From Saprospiraceae bacterium (GTDB lineage Bacteria > Bacteroidota > Bacteroidia > Chitinophagales > Saprospiraceae), in the NCBI GenBank assembly GCA_020629715.1, contig JAHDCU010000001.1:186001-250000 (forward strand): 64,000 bases of DNA. The letters run 5' to 3'. Positions 42,886 to 52,419 of the stretch are shown in pieces (the first letter of the stretch is position 1; each line of letters starts with the position of its first letter). A program made the translations under genes and the position numbers. The notes beneath the pieces were generated by a model. The model was not told where the DNA came from. It saw only the letters and a program-made list of their open reading frames with translations, and ran no database searches.

Positions 42886-45084
42886 TTAATTCGCCATTTC
42901 TGACATGAACTTAATCCGAACCATACTGATCTCCTCTAGGCTTATATCATCTTCTTCCAGTTCTTTGAATGCCTCATCGATACTGTCAGAGTCCGCCTCA
43001 CTGAAATGATCATATATATCCTCCAAGGTATCTTCATCCATATTTTCCTCTAGATAGTAGTTGATATTTAGCTTGGTACCTGAGTCCACAATATTATTCA
43101 TCTCTTGGAGCAGATCTTCGAGGCTCATGCTCATATCATCGGCAAGGCCTTCTAGCTCCAGTTTTTTATCTATCCCTTGAATGATCGCCACTTTATTTTT
43201 ACTCTTATTAGCGACCTGTTTGACCACAACCTCCATCGGTCGATCAATATTATGCTCTTCGACATAATCCTTGATTAGTAAGATAAAAGGCTTAGCATAT
43301 CGCATGGCCTTACCACGACTTACACCACTAATATTTTGCATATCTTCCATGCTGATGGGATACAGTGTTGCCATTTCTATCAAGCTGGGTTCTTGAAAAA
43401 TCACCCAGGGCTGTATTCCTTTTTTCTTGGCTTCAGTTTTTCGTAAATCTTTAAGCAATTGAATCAGTACGGTATCCAATGCTGTTGACTTAGAGTCATC
43501 AGAGCTATTAGAGCTTTCTTTAGAAAAATCACGATTGAGCGGAATCATGGCGGTTCGTGGCTTAGCCAAAAACTCGTGTCCACGATCAGTGATTTTTAGG
43601 ATACCGTATTGCTCAATACTTTTTTTGACAAGATCATGTAGTATAGCTTGTCGATATATACTATGCCAGAAAAGGTCATCCTTATCTTTTCCTGCTCCAA
43701 AAAGCTCACGATCTACATATTTGTAGTCTTTCATCAGCTGCGTTGATTTTCCTATAGTGAAATCAACCAGTGGCTTGATGGTCAGGTTTTCTTTTAGCTC
43801 TTTGATGATTTTGATTCCAAGCGCCATTTCTTCTTTCACCTCCAATTTTTCTTTGGGGTGCCGGCAATTATCACACATATTGCTGCATGCTTCATCATCA
43901 TAGTGCTCTCCAAAATAGTGCAACAAGTACTTGCGTCGACATCCAGCAGTCTCAGAGTATGATACTACCTCATCCAATAACTGAGCACCTAGATCTCGTT
44001 CAGAGGCTGGTTTATCACGTAAAAACTTCTCTAGTCTAAGTACATCCTTATAGCTATAAAAAGCATAACAATCACTTTGAATACCATCTCTGCCTGCCCG
44101 TCCTGTTTCCTGATAATAATTTTCGATACTCTTGGCGATATCATAATGTATCACAAATCGGACATCCGGCTTATCGATACCCATACCAAATGCAATAGTT
44201 GCGACAATGACGTCTACCTCTTCCATCAAAAAATCATCCTGTGCTTTGACTCTCACTTTAGAATCTAATCCTGCATGATATGCAGCTGCTTTGATGCCAT
44301 TAACATTCAATACTTTGGCAATTTCCTCCGTTGATTTCCGAGACTGCACATAGACTATACCTGACCCACCTTCCTTCTTTTTGATGATCTGTACAATTTC
44401 TTTGAATGTCTGTTCTTTAGATTTTTTGGCTCTAATCTCATAGTACAGATTGTCCCGATTAAATGAAGAAACGAATTGATTTTCGTTCTCCATATTAAGA
44501 TTTTTGACAATATCCTGTCTGACTTTGGGCGTAGCAGTTGCAGTCAATGCAATAATAGGAATAGACGTATTGATAGCCTCTATCATTTGTTTGATACGAC
44601 GATATTCTGGTCTAAAATCATGCCCCCACTCCGAAATACAATGTGCCTCGTCGACAGCTATAAAACTAATCTTAACCGATTTTAGAAAATCTATATTTTC
44701 TTCTTTGACCAAGGTCTCAGGTGCTACGTATAAGAGTTTCGTTTTACCTTGTACGATATCATCCTTTACCTCTTTGATCTGAGTTTTGTTGAGAGACGAG
44801 TTTAAAAAATGAGCTATTCTGTCATCACTTCCATAGCTCCTGATGCTGTCCACCTGGTCCTTCATTAAAGCGATCAATGGAGAAACAACAATGGCAGTAC
44901 CTTCAGAAATCAAAGCTGGTAACTGATAACACATGGATTTTCCACCACCCGTGGGCATAATAACAAAGGTGTCTGTCCCAGAAAGTATACTTTGTATGAT
45001 TTTTTCTTGCTCTCCTTTGAAGGTATCAAAACCAAAATACTTTTGTAATTCTGCCCCTAGATTGAGACTTGTAGATATATCCAT
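42886..45084 (-). CDS. recQ: ATP-dependent DNA helicase RecQ
   Basis: 732 residues. SF2 helicase with Walker A MPTGGGKSMCYQLPA, DEAH box (VDEAHCISEWGHDFRPEY), motif VI ETGRAGRDG, the RecQ-Ct zinc motif (CRRKYLLHYFGE ... CSNMCDNC) and an HRDC domain (about 535-610), plus a further C-terminal extension with HTH-like and acidic segments. It unwinds recombination intermediates 3' to 5'. It is followed by aroQ. Confidence 0.96.
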   Translation of the reverse strand: MDISTSLNLGAELQKYFGFDTFKGEQEKIIQSILSGTDTFVIMPTGGGKSMCYQLPALISEGTAIVVSPLIALMKDQVDSIRSYGSDDRIAHFLNSSLNKTQIKEVKDDIVQGKTKLLYVAPETLVKEENIDFLKSVKISFIAVDEAHCISEWGHDFRPEYRRIKQMIEAINTSIPIIALTATATPKVRQDIVKNLNMENENQFVSSFNRDNLYYEIRAKKSKEQTFKEIVQIIKKKEGGSGIVYVQSRKSTEEIAKVLNVNGIKAAAYHAGLDSKVRVKAQDDFLMEEVDVIVATIAFGMGIDKPDVRFVIHYDIAKSIENYYQETGRAGRDGIQSDCYAFYSYKDVLRLEKFLRDKPASERDLGAQLLDEVVSYSETAGCRRKYLLHYFGEHYDDEACSNMCDNCRHPKEKLEVKEEMALGIKIIKELKENLTIKPLVDFTIGKSTQLMKDYKYVDRELFGAGKDKDDLFWHSIYRQAILHDLVKKSIEQYGILKITDRGHEFLAKPRTAMIPLNRDFSKESSNSSDDSKSTALDTVLIQLLKDLRKTEAKKKGIQPWVIFQEPSLIEMATLYPISMEDMQNISGVSRGKAMRYAKPFILLIKDYVEEHNIDRPMEVVVKQVANKSKNKVAIIQGIDKKLELEGLADDMSMSLEDLLQEMNNIVDSGTKLNINYYLEENMDEDTLEDIYDHFSEADSDSIDEAFKELEEDDISLEEISMVRIKFMSEMAN

Positions 45085-45322
45085 ATTGTTTTTTCGATCG
45101 TTGAAACCCGTTTTAAAAAGTCAAATGTCGCTATTTACTAAAATACCAAAATAGCTTCAATACCAAGCCAAAATAAAATTGAAAATCAAAAAATTGACAT
45201 TATTTGGACTTAGAATTACGAAGTAGTAACACAACTATTCAAAATTGTTTATTTAATATTGAAGTGAAACTAAACTTATCAGCATTATCACAACAAAAGA
45301 ACTTGCACTGCATACCTTACAA

Positions 45323-46246
45323 TTGGAGACTAAAGCAATACAATCTTTGTATTCAGTCATTAATGAAGAGTTTGAAAAAATTATAGAAAATATATATAAA
45401 AGCAAAGGTCGGCTCATTGTTTCTGGTATTGGCAAAAGTGCAATCGTTGCTCAAAAAATGGTGGCTACACTTAATTCCACAGGAACTCCTTCTATCTTTC
45501 TGCATGCTGCAGATGCTATACATGGGGACCTAGGTATGGTACTTCAAGATGATATCGTATGTCTTATATCTAAGAGTGGAAACTCCCCTGAGATACAAAA
45601 CTTAATGCCTATTCTGGATCGAATGCCTAATCAGGTGATCGCAATCACCAATAAAAAAGAAAGCGCTCTATACCAATACGCTGATTCAAGAATCTTGATT
45701 CCGGATACACCAGAAGCTGATCCCAATAATTTGGCTCCGACCTCTAGTACCATCAGCCATATCGCTATAGGTGATGCAATTGCCGTATGCCTCATCAAAA
45801 AAAGAGGATTTAGCTCATCACAATTTGCTCAAAACCATCCGGGAGGTCAGCTTGGTAAGCAGCTACTACTAAGGATTAGTGATCTTATTAAAAGTCAAGA
45901 AAAACCTTTAGTATTCGAAAATGCATCGATCCATGAAGTAATACACGAAATATCATCTAAGAGGCTTGGAGCAACAGCAGTCATCAATAATCAAGAGCAA
46001 ATCTTAGGTGTTATAACTGATGGAGACCTTAGAAGGATGTTGAGTAATCACAATCACATAAATTCACTTAATGCTCGCGATATAATGACTCCAAATCCTA
46101 TAGAAGTACAACCTGATATGCTTGCCGCTGAAGCACTGAAACTACTTAACCAGAAGAACATCACCACGCTACTGATTTCAGAAAATGGTATTTATTCGGG
46201 TATCGTGCATATCCATGATATACTCCGAGAGGGAATACAGGTCTGA
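45323..46246 (+). CDS. kdsD: D-arabinose-5-phosphate isomerase (KpsF/KdsD)
   Basis: 307 residues from a TTG at 45323. SIS domain (about 20-190, with SGIGKSAIVAQKMVATLNSTG, SKSGNSPEIQNL, NHPGGQLGKQL) and two CBS domains (about 205-307). It isomerises ribulose 5-phosphate to arabinose 5-phosphate for Kdo synthesis. The frame runs upstream without a stop to 45263, has no ATG, and encodes ELALHTLQLETKAI, which matches the N-terminal helix of family members, so the true start is likely a non-ATG codon upstream (for example ATT at 45284). Confidence 0.85.
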   Translation: METKAIQSLYSVINEEFEKIIENIYKSKGRLIVSGIGKSAIVAQKMVATLNSTGTPSIFLHAADAIHGDLGMVLQDDIVCLISKSGNSPEIQNLMPILDRMPNQVIAITNKKESALYQYADSRILIPDTPEADPNNLAPTSSTISHIAIGDAIAVCLIKKRGFSSSQFAQNHPGGQLGKQLLLRISDLIKSQEKPLVFENASIHEVIHEISSKRLGATAVINNQEQILGVITDGDLRRMLSNHNHINSLNARDIMTPNPIEVQPDMLAAEALKLLNQKNITTLLISENGIYSGIVHIHDILREGIQV

Positions 46247-46311
46247 TCTTAGATTTTTGGCTCTGAAACTTAGGAATAGTAATTAGCGTTCTATTATTAA
46301 AATCAATAACT

Positions 46312-46521
46312 ATGAGCAATATGATGGTCACAATCAAGTATTTCAACGACCGATTTGAAGCCAATGTATCCGCGAATAAGCTCGAAGCCAATGGTATTCA
46401 AAGTTATATCCATCATCAAGATTCTGTAATCGTAGATCCTGGTACATTCAGTGCAGCTAAGATCGAACTTAAAGTGGCGGCCGGTGATGTAGAAAGAGCT
46501 ATTGATGTACTAAATCACTAA
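46312..46521 (+). CDS. DUF2007 domain protein
   Basis: 69 residues: MVTIKYFNDRFEANVSANKL and EANGIQSYIHHQDSVIVDPG, with a short ferredoxin-like alpha/beta pattern ending AGDVERAIDVL. The N-terminal F...A...L..NGI pattern is DUF2007 (putative signal-transducing). Cytoplasmic, no signal peptide. It sits between kdsD and xerD on the same strand; function unknown. Confidence 0.85.
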   Translation: MSNMMVTIKYFNDRFEANVSANKLEANGIQSYIHHQDSVIVDPGTFSAAKIELKVAAGDVERAIDVLNH

Positions 46522-46583
46522 AACAAGCCTTAATTACTGAATATCAAATCTTATTATATTAATATTTTTTATAATATTTGTAT

Positions 46584-47489
46584 ATGAGTTGGCTGCATTT
46601 GATAAAGAGTTTTACGCAATATCTACGATTGGAACGCTCTCTTTCCATGCATTCTATTGAGGCATATGAAAAGGATGTTCTGAAATTATATCAGTTTATT
46701 CAAATGCATCATCCCGATAGTAGTCCTGGTGACCTCAGCTATCCTGTTCTACAAGAGTTTTTAGCATGTCTACATGATTTTTCTTTATCTGATCGATCTC
46801 AAGCTCGTATTATCTCAGGCATCAAGGCATTTTATAAATTTTTGCTAATTGAAGACGTCATCACGTCTAACCCTGCAGAATTATTAGAAGGTCCTAAACT
46901 CGGACAAAAGATTCCAGACTTCTTAAGTATCAAAGAAATAGAGCTCATATTGGCGACCATTGATATGAGCACTCCTCATGGTCAGCGCAATAGAGCCATA
47001 CTTGAAACCCTATATGCATGTGGTCTTCGAGTGAGCGAGCTGATCAATCTCAAGATCAGCCAATACTTTCCAGATATTGGATTCGTAAAAGTGATCGGTA
47101 AAAATAATAAAGAGCGCATAGTACCCATCGGCTCGGAAGCTATCAAACAGATAGGACTATATATGGATCATATCAGAGTTCATCTAAAAATTGCAATTGG
47201 GCATGAGGACTATATTTTTCTCAATAGAAGAGGAAAAAAGCTGAGTCGTATCATGATTTATAATATCATCAAGACACTTGTAGCAGAAGCCGGAATTAAA
47301 AAAAATGTAAGCCCACATACATTCAGGCATTCCTTTGCTACGCATCTTGTAGAAGGGGGTGCTGATCTTCGAGCTGTACAAGACATGCTAGGCCATGAAT
47401 CGATAACTACGACGGAAATCTATACTCACCTTGATCGAAACTACCTAAGAGAGACCATTCTGATGTATCATCCTGCATGTCAGAATTGA
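46584..47489 (+). CDS. xerD: Tyrosine recombinase XerD
   Basis: 301 residues from the ATG at 46584. SAM-like N-terminal DNA-binding domain (about 5-90) and catalytic domain with Arg in ACGLRVSELINLK, Lys in VIGKNNKER, HTFRHSFATHL (HxxR), His in MLGHESITTT and the nucleophile Tyr in EIYTHLD. It resolves chromosome dimers at dif with XerC. No dif-like site is obvious in this window. It is also the sort of recombinase that can be borrowed by mobile elements. Confidence 0.94.
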   Translation: MSWLHLIKSFTQYLRLERSLSMHSIEAYEKDVLKLYQFIQMHHPDSSPGDLSYPVLQEFLACLHDFSLSDRSQARIISGIKAFYKFLLIEDVITSNPAELLEGPKLGQKIPDFLSIKEIELILATIDMSTPHGQRNRAILETLYACGLRVSELINLKISQYFPDIGFVKVIGKNNKERIVPIGSEAIKQIGLYMDHIRVHLKIAIGHEDYIFLNRRGKKLSRIMIYNIIKTLVAEAGIKKNVSPHTFRHSFATHLVEGGADLRAVQDMLGHESITTTEIYTHLDRNYLRETILMYHPACQN

Positions 47490-47657
47490 TTTTTATCCAA
47501 AATCTAATATTCCTTTCATCCTTCATTTTATCCACTTCGTAGACCAAAATCTACCATTGATATGATGGTCTAAAATGATCTTAATTTCTAGAGTAACCTT
47601 TTAGGCTTTTATACGTTTCTCCTTCGTATTATATCATCAAACGAAACCACAAAACGC

Positions 47658-50027
47658 GTGAAGAATATTGTAAGGAGCGTTCTATTAGTCTTCTTGGTCC
47701 AAATAGGTTTATCAGCTCAAGAGTCCACCATAAGCGGCTATATACGTGATGCTAGCAACGGAGAGACCCTGATCGGAGCCACTTTGAGTTTAGAAAATGA
47801 TGCCACAGGTACCATTACTAATGTTTATGGATTTTATTCCTTAACAATAGAAGCTGGACAATACAATGTCGTGGCAAGCTATCTAGGCTACGAAGACCAA
47901 ATTATCAGTGTAGATCTACAATCAGATAAGACATTAGATATCGAATTGAAATTGCAGTCTAACAAACTACAAGAGGTCGTCGTAACAGCCGAAGAAAAAG
48001 ACAAAAATGTCAAAGACATCCAGATGAGTGTCAATAAATTGGACATTAAGACTATTGCCAAGATTCCTACCCTACTTGGAGAAACTGAGGTACTTAGAAG
48101 TATTCAACTTCTACCTGGAGTTACATCGGTCGGTGAAGGTGCAGCAGGTTTTAATGTACGTGGAGGTAGTATTGATCAGAATCTGGTACTCCTTGATGAA
48201 TCACCCGTTTACAACTCCTCGCATCTCTTTGGATTCTTCTCCGTATTCAATCCAGACGCAGTAAAAGACGTGAAGCTTTATAAAGGAGGTATCCCAGCAA
48301 GATACGGTGGTCGACTCTCTTCTATACTCGATGTACGTATGAAAGAGGGAAATAATAAAGGTTTTGAAGCCAATGGTGGTATCGGAACAATCTTTTCTAG
48401 ATTAGCTTTAGAAGCACCTATTGTCAAGGATAAGTCAAGCTTTATAGTAGCGGGGCGAAGATCTTATATCGATATTTTGGCTCAGCCATTCTTATCGGAT
48501 GATCTAGGTGACACCGCACTCAACTTCTATGACCTGACACTTAAAACCAACTATAAGTTTAGTGACAAGGACCAACTCTTTCTATCAGGATATTTCGGCC
48601 GAGATAATTTTAGCTTTGGAGATGCAGCGGGATTCAACTGGGGTAATGCGACTACAACCTTGCGATGGAACCACTTATTTTCACAAAAGCTATTTTTCAA
48701 TCTGACGAGTTATTATAGTAACTATGACTACAAAATCAATTTTGGAGATACAGACCTAGATAGTTTCGATTGGAATGCTCGTATTATCAATTACAGCGTA
48801 AAACCAGAATTTTCTTGGTTTATCAATCCTGAAAGTGTTTTGCGATTTGGTGGACAGAGTATTTACTATATTTTCGAACCAGCGAACGCGGTAGCCGTAT
48901 CTAATGGTACCACTGTAGATATTAGTGTAGATGAGCAATATGCTTTAGAATCAAATGTTTTCGTTGAGCATGAATTGAGTTTTTGGGATCGCTTTAAGGT
49001 AAACTATGGACTTAGACTTTCTAGATTTGACTATTTCGGAGGTCGAGATGTATACACCTTCCAAGAGACAGAGCCAGGTCAAGAAAAGCTCCTAGTAGAT
49101 CAGCAGTTTGCAGAAAGATCTGAAAACGTGGCAAACTATACACGACTAGAGCCTAGATTTGCATTGAATGTAAGCCTTGATGAAACCAGCTCTTTAAAAG
49201 CTAGCTATAATCGTACAGCTCAGTACATTCACCTGCTTTCTAATACAACAGCCTCCACTCCAGTAGATATTTGGACACCAAGTACCAATAATATCGTTCC
49301 ACAGATGGCCGATCAAGTAGCGCTAGGATATTTCAAAAATCTAAGCGATAATAATATCGAACTATCCGCAGAAGTCTACTATAAAAAGTTTAATCACTTA
49401 ATAGACTACATAGATGGTGCGGATCTCATCTTAAATGAATACGTGGAAGGACAGACGACAGAGGGAGATGGTAGAGCTTACGGTCTTGAAACTCAACTCA
49501 AGAAAAATACAGGTAAGTTTTCAGGATGGATCAGCTATACATTGGCTCGAACAGAAAGACAAATCAACGGAATCAATAATGACGAGTGGTACCCATCTCG
49601 ATATGATCAGACCCATAATCTCAGCCTAGTAGGATTCTATGAACTTACCAAGAGATTAACCTTAAGTGCAAATTTTGCCTACATAACCGGGACACCCACG
49701 ACTTTTGCGACAAGCAGATATACACAGCAAGGCATCGTAATTCCGAATGTTGATAATAATGGCAGAAACAATGTACGTATACCTGACTACCATAGATTAG
49801 ACTTAAGTCTTACGCTCGATCCTAAGGATCGTCCAAATCGTAGATGGAAAGGTCAGTGGGTATTTGGGGTATACAATGTTTATGCCCGCCGTAATGCATT
49901 TACAATCAACTTTGGTCAAGAAGACGGTAGAGTACCCGCAGGTCAGCCTGTCAATACAGAGGCAACAAGACTTTCTGTGATAGGTAGTTTCATACCATCC
50001 GTTTCTTACAACTTCAAATTCAAATAA
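47658..50027 (+). CDS. TonB-dependent outer-membrane receptor with carboxypeptidase-like N-terminal domain
   Basis: 789 residues starting at GTG 47658. Signal peptide MKNIVRSVLLVFLVQIGLSA, then a carboxypeptidase-regulatory-like beta domain (about 20-110: STISGYIRDASNGETLIGATL), a TonB plug (about 115-240 with LPGVTSVGEGAAGFNVRGG), and a 22-strand barrel ending SVSYNFKFK. It should import a TonB-energised ligand, maybe a glycan, peptide or metal complex. The DUF4249 lipoprotein gene follows after 2 bp, a pair often seen in Bacteroidota. Confidence 0.95.
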   Translation: MKNIVRSVLLVFLVQIGLSAQESTISGYIRDASNGETLIGATLSLENDATGTITNVYGFYSLTIEAGQYNVVASYLGYEDQIISVDLQSDKTLDIELKLQSNKLQEVVVTAEEKDKNVKDIQMSVNKLDIKTIAKIPTLLGETEVLRSIQLLPGVTSVGEGAAGFNVRGGSIDQNLVLLDESPVYNSSHLFGFFSVFNPDAVKDVKLYKGGIPARYGGRLSSILDVRMKEGNNKGFEANGGIGTIFSRLALEAPIVKDKSSFIVAGRRSYIDILAQPFLSDDLGDTALNFYDLTLKTNYKFSDKDQLFLSGYFGRDNFSFGDAAGFNWGNATTTLRWNHLFSQKLFFNLTSYYSNYDYKINFGDTDLDSFDWNARIINYSVKPEFSWFINPESVLRFGGQSIYYIFEPANAVAVSNGTTVDISVDEQYALESNVFVEHELSFWDRFKVNYGLRLSRFDYFGGRDVYTFQETEPGQEKLLVDQQFAERSENVANYTRLEPRFALNVSLDETSSLKASYNRTAQYIHLLSNTTASTPVDIWTPSTNNIVPQMADQVALGYFKNLSDNNIELSAEVYYKKFNHLIDYIDGADLILNEYVEGQTTEGDGRAYGLETQLKKNTGKFSGWISYTLARTERQINGINNDEWYPSRYDQTHNLSLVGFYELTKRLTLSANFAYITGTPTTFATSRYTQQGIVIPNVDNNGRNNVRIPDYHRLDLSLTLDPKDRPNRRWKGQWVFGVYNVYARRNAFTINFGQEDGRVPAGQPVNTEATRLSVIGSFIPSVSYNFKFK

Positions 50028-50029
50028 TC

Positions 50030-50923
50030 ATGATCAGAAATAAATATATAGTATTAGCATTATTTACTGGATTTATTGCCCTGGGACTAACTAGCTGCGA
50101 AGATGTTATCGAAGTGGAAACAGGCTTTGAAACTCCTCAGCTAGTCGTAGATGCTTGGATAGATAATCGATCACAGGATCAGACCATAACACTATCATTG
50201 TCACAAGATTACTTTGACAGTAGTCTTCCATCAGGTATTGAAAACGCAAGTGTAGTGGTCAGAAAAGATGACTTTAGCTACGAGTTTAATCATACTGAAG
50301 ATGGAAAATACGTTTGGTCACCAAATGATGGCGAAAGCCTCGGTACTGTCGGCGATGAATTTGAACTGGAGATCAGGTATAACGAGTCTACCTACGTTTC
50401 CAATACCAAGATAAATAGAGTACCTGTCATAGATTCTATAGCGCTTATTTTTGAGGAAGCAAGCCCCATATTTGAGGAAGGTCTTTATGGAGAAGCATAT
50501 GCTATAGATTTTGTGGGCGAAGGTGACTCTTACTGGATGAAAACATGGGTCAATGACACTTTACTCAATAAGCCATTTGAATTAAATATCATTTGGGATG
50601 CTACTTTTGATCCTGGATCTGGACTTGATGGAGTTACATTTATACCACCAAAGAGGCGTACGATCACTCCCATCGACGATGACAATAGTTTGATTCCTTT
50701 CGTATCGGGAGATCATATTTATGTAGAATTACATTCGATATCTAATGATGCCTTTCAATTTTTAGCCATCACATTTGAGCAAATTACCAATAGTGAAAAT
50801 GGAATATTTACTCTTCCCCTAGCCAATGCACCAGGTAATGTCGTCAATAGAGATTCTGGTGAATCTGTACTAGGCGTATTTAATGTAGCCGCCATAACTA
50901 CGAATGAACGAACAGTGGAATAA
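50030..50923 (+). CDS. DUF4249 family lipoprotein
   Basis: 297 residues. SPII signal MIRNKYIVLALFTGFIALGLTSC, then an Ig-like, beta-rich chain with DVIEVETGFETPQLVVDAWI, ASVVVRKDDF, and a C-terminal half ending ESVLGVFNVAAITTNERTVE. These match DUF4249, a surface lipoprotein that usually accompanies a TonB receptor and may act as its ligand-capture partner, analogous to SusD but of a different fold. Two bp after the receptor gene. A terminator follows at 50964. Confidence 0.88.
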   Translation: MIRNKYIVLALFTGFIALGLTSCEDVIEVETGFETPQLVVDAWIDNRSQDQTITLSLSQDYFDSSLPSGIENASVVVRKDDFSYEFNHTEDGKYVWSPNDGESLGTVGDEFELEIRYNESTYVSNTKINRVPVIDSIALIFEEASPIFEEGLYGEAYAIDFVGEGDSYWMKTWVNDTLLNKPFELNIIWDATFDPGSGLDGVTFIPPKRRTITPIDDDNSLIPFVSGDHIYVELHSISNDAFQFLAITFEQITNSENGIFTLPLANAPGNVVNRDSGESVLGVFNVAAITTNERTVE

Positions 50924-50963
50924 TCTTGATAGAAGATAAAGCTTTTCAAAAGCAATTAGAAGG

Positions 50964-51000
50964 AAGGCTTCATTACCTTTGTGTAATGGAGCCTTTTTTA
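50964..51000 (+). terminator. Intrinsic terminator of the TonB/DUF4249 operon, overlapping the next gene's start
   Basis: AAGGCTTCATTAC and GTAATGGAGCCTT (13 bp, one wobble) around loop CTTTGT, followed by TTTT. The hairpin loop holds part of a -7 box, and the right arm holds the methyltransferase ATG at 50986. Confidence 0.8.
50974..50981 (+). promoter_or_regulatory. -7 box of the methyltransferase gene, inside the terminator loop
   Basis: TACCTTTG matches TAnnTTTG and spans the hairpin loop. The ATG begins 4 bp later, so transcription here would give a nearly leaderless mRNA. Confidence 0.5.
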
Positions 51001-52137
51001 GTATTTGAGCAAAAACTTCAAAAATCGATCGACCAAGAATCGATTCAATCTATGCGTCTAGTAGATCGCAGCCGATCCGATATGGAGATCAAGCAAATTC
51101 TGGTCAAAGCTGTACTGCTAAAAAAGGGATTTAGATTACAACTTGTATACCGATATCAAACTAAGGATATCACGAAAAATCTGAATAAAAAAGAGGCATA
51201 TAATGCTTTGTTGAATCATGCCAAGCATGACTATAAGCAGATTACACTTACCATGGCTGATGCCGAAATACTGCTTTCCAAAAACCCTAAGGGTAAATAC
51301 ATCATCAAAGAAAGGGCTATAGCTTCTACAAAAAAATCAGGAAGCCATGATCACCAAAAGCATAGGCTCATCAAGAGTGACCGCTCTTTCTTACATGCCT
51401 TAGGTGTAACAGATATCGACGGTAATATCAAAAAAGATAAACAAGCTAAGTTCCGTCAGATTAATCGCTTTATAGAATTACTGGATTCTAAAATACCCAT
51501 GTCAAAAAGCCTCAAAGTTGCCGACATGGGCAGTGGAAAGGCTTATCTCACTTTTGCATTGTATGATCACCTGGCGAGTAAAAAATTAGATAAACTAGAG
51601 GTAGTAGGAATAGAAATGCGCTCAGGTCTGGTGCAGCAATGTAATGATCTGGCTCAATCATTAGAGTTAGATAGCATATCTTTTCGTCAGGGTACCATTC
51701 AAGAAAACGATATTCAAGAGATAGATATTCTAGTTGCCTTACATGCATGCGATACTGCCACAGATGATGCTCTGATCAAAGGCATACAGTCCAATGCACA
51801 GCTTATCGTGGTCTCCCCATGCTGCCATAAACAAGTCAGAAAAGCCATGAATACTCAAGGTGCTCTGGCTGAAATCACCAACTACGGCACCTTCAAAGAG
51901 CGTCAAGCAGAGCTTTTAACAGATACCATTCGTAGTCTCTACCTACAAGCATACGGCTATAAAGTGACCGTCAGTGAATTCGTAGCAACATCCCATACCC
52001 CAAAGAATATCCTTATCATGGCGACTAAAGGACAAAATAAAAACGAATTAGTTGATAGAACAATCCTAGACAAGATCAATGATCTCAAGAGCCAGTTTGA
52101 AATATCGCATCATTATTTAGATCAATATCTGGTTTAG
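50986..52137 (+). CDS. Class I SAM-dependent methyltransferase, PCC(H)K type
   Basis: 383 residues from the ATG at 50986 (MEPFLVFEQKLQKSI). A TTG at 50926 could add 20 residues but would start inside the terminator. N-terminal half is a basic RNA-binding-like domain (about 1-160), then a SAM fold (about 175-330): ADMGSGKAYLTFAL, VGIEMR, LVALHACDTATD, VVSPCCHKQ. The family is predicted to methylate RNA or a small molecule. The stop codon lies in the first unit of the TTTAGGG repeat. Confidence 0.85.
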   Translation: MEPFLVFEQKLQKSIDQESIQSMRLVDRSRSDMEIKQILVKAVLLKKGFRLQLVYRYQTKDITKNLNKKEAYNALLNHAKHDYKQITLTMADAEILLSKNPKGKYIIKERAIASTKKSGSHDHQKHRLIKSDRSFLHALGVTDIDGNIKKDKQAKFRQINRFIELLDSKIPMSKSLKVADMGSGKAYLTFALYDHLASKKLDKLEVVGIEMRSGLVQQCNDLAQSLELDSISFRQGTIQENDIQEIDILVALHACDTATDDALIKGIQSNAQLIVVSPCCHKQVRKAMNTQGALAEITNYGTFKERQAELLTDTIRSLYLQAYGYKVTVSEFVATSHTPKNILIMATKGQNKNELVDRTILDKINDLKSQFEISHHYLDQYLV

Positions 52138-52167
52138 GGTTTAGGGTTTAGGGTTTAGGGTTTAGGG
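52133..52167 (+). repeat. Five tandem TTTAGGG units
   Basis: A perfect 7-bp tandem repeat, TTTAGGG x5, right at the end of the methyltransferase gene. The gene's TAG stop is bases 52135-52137, so copy-number change would not alter the protein. The sequence equals the plant-type telomere repeat, presumably by chance. Confidence 0.98.
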
Positions 52168-52419
52168 CTATTATTTATATCATATTCATATTTCTTTCTC
52201 CCCATTTTTCATTTTGAGCCTGTCGAAAAATCTTTTTATACAAAAAGTACAAACTCATGTTTCATATACTCCTTTCAAACCATTTTGCAAATTCAAAGCT
52301 TATCGATAACGTAAATTTTTAAATCGACAATATTCCTAAATCTGTTTATGAAAGCGATTCAGCTAGTACTTTACTATAGATAAATTTCAAAATCTCTATA
52401 TTGATACAAATTGTAGCCT

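Noticed and set aside
52133-52167. Telomere of a linear replicon
   Set aside because: Only five units, inside a gene end, with normal coding DNA on both sides.
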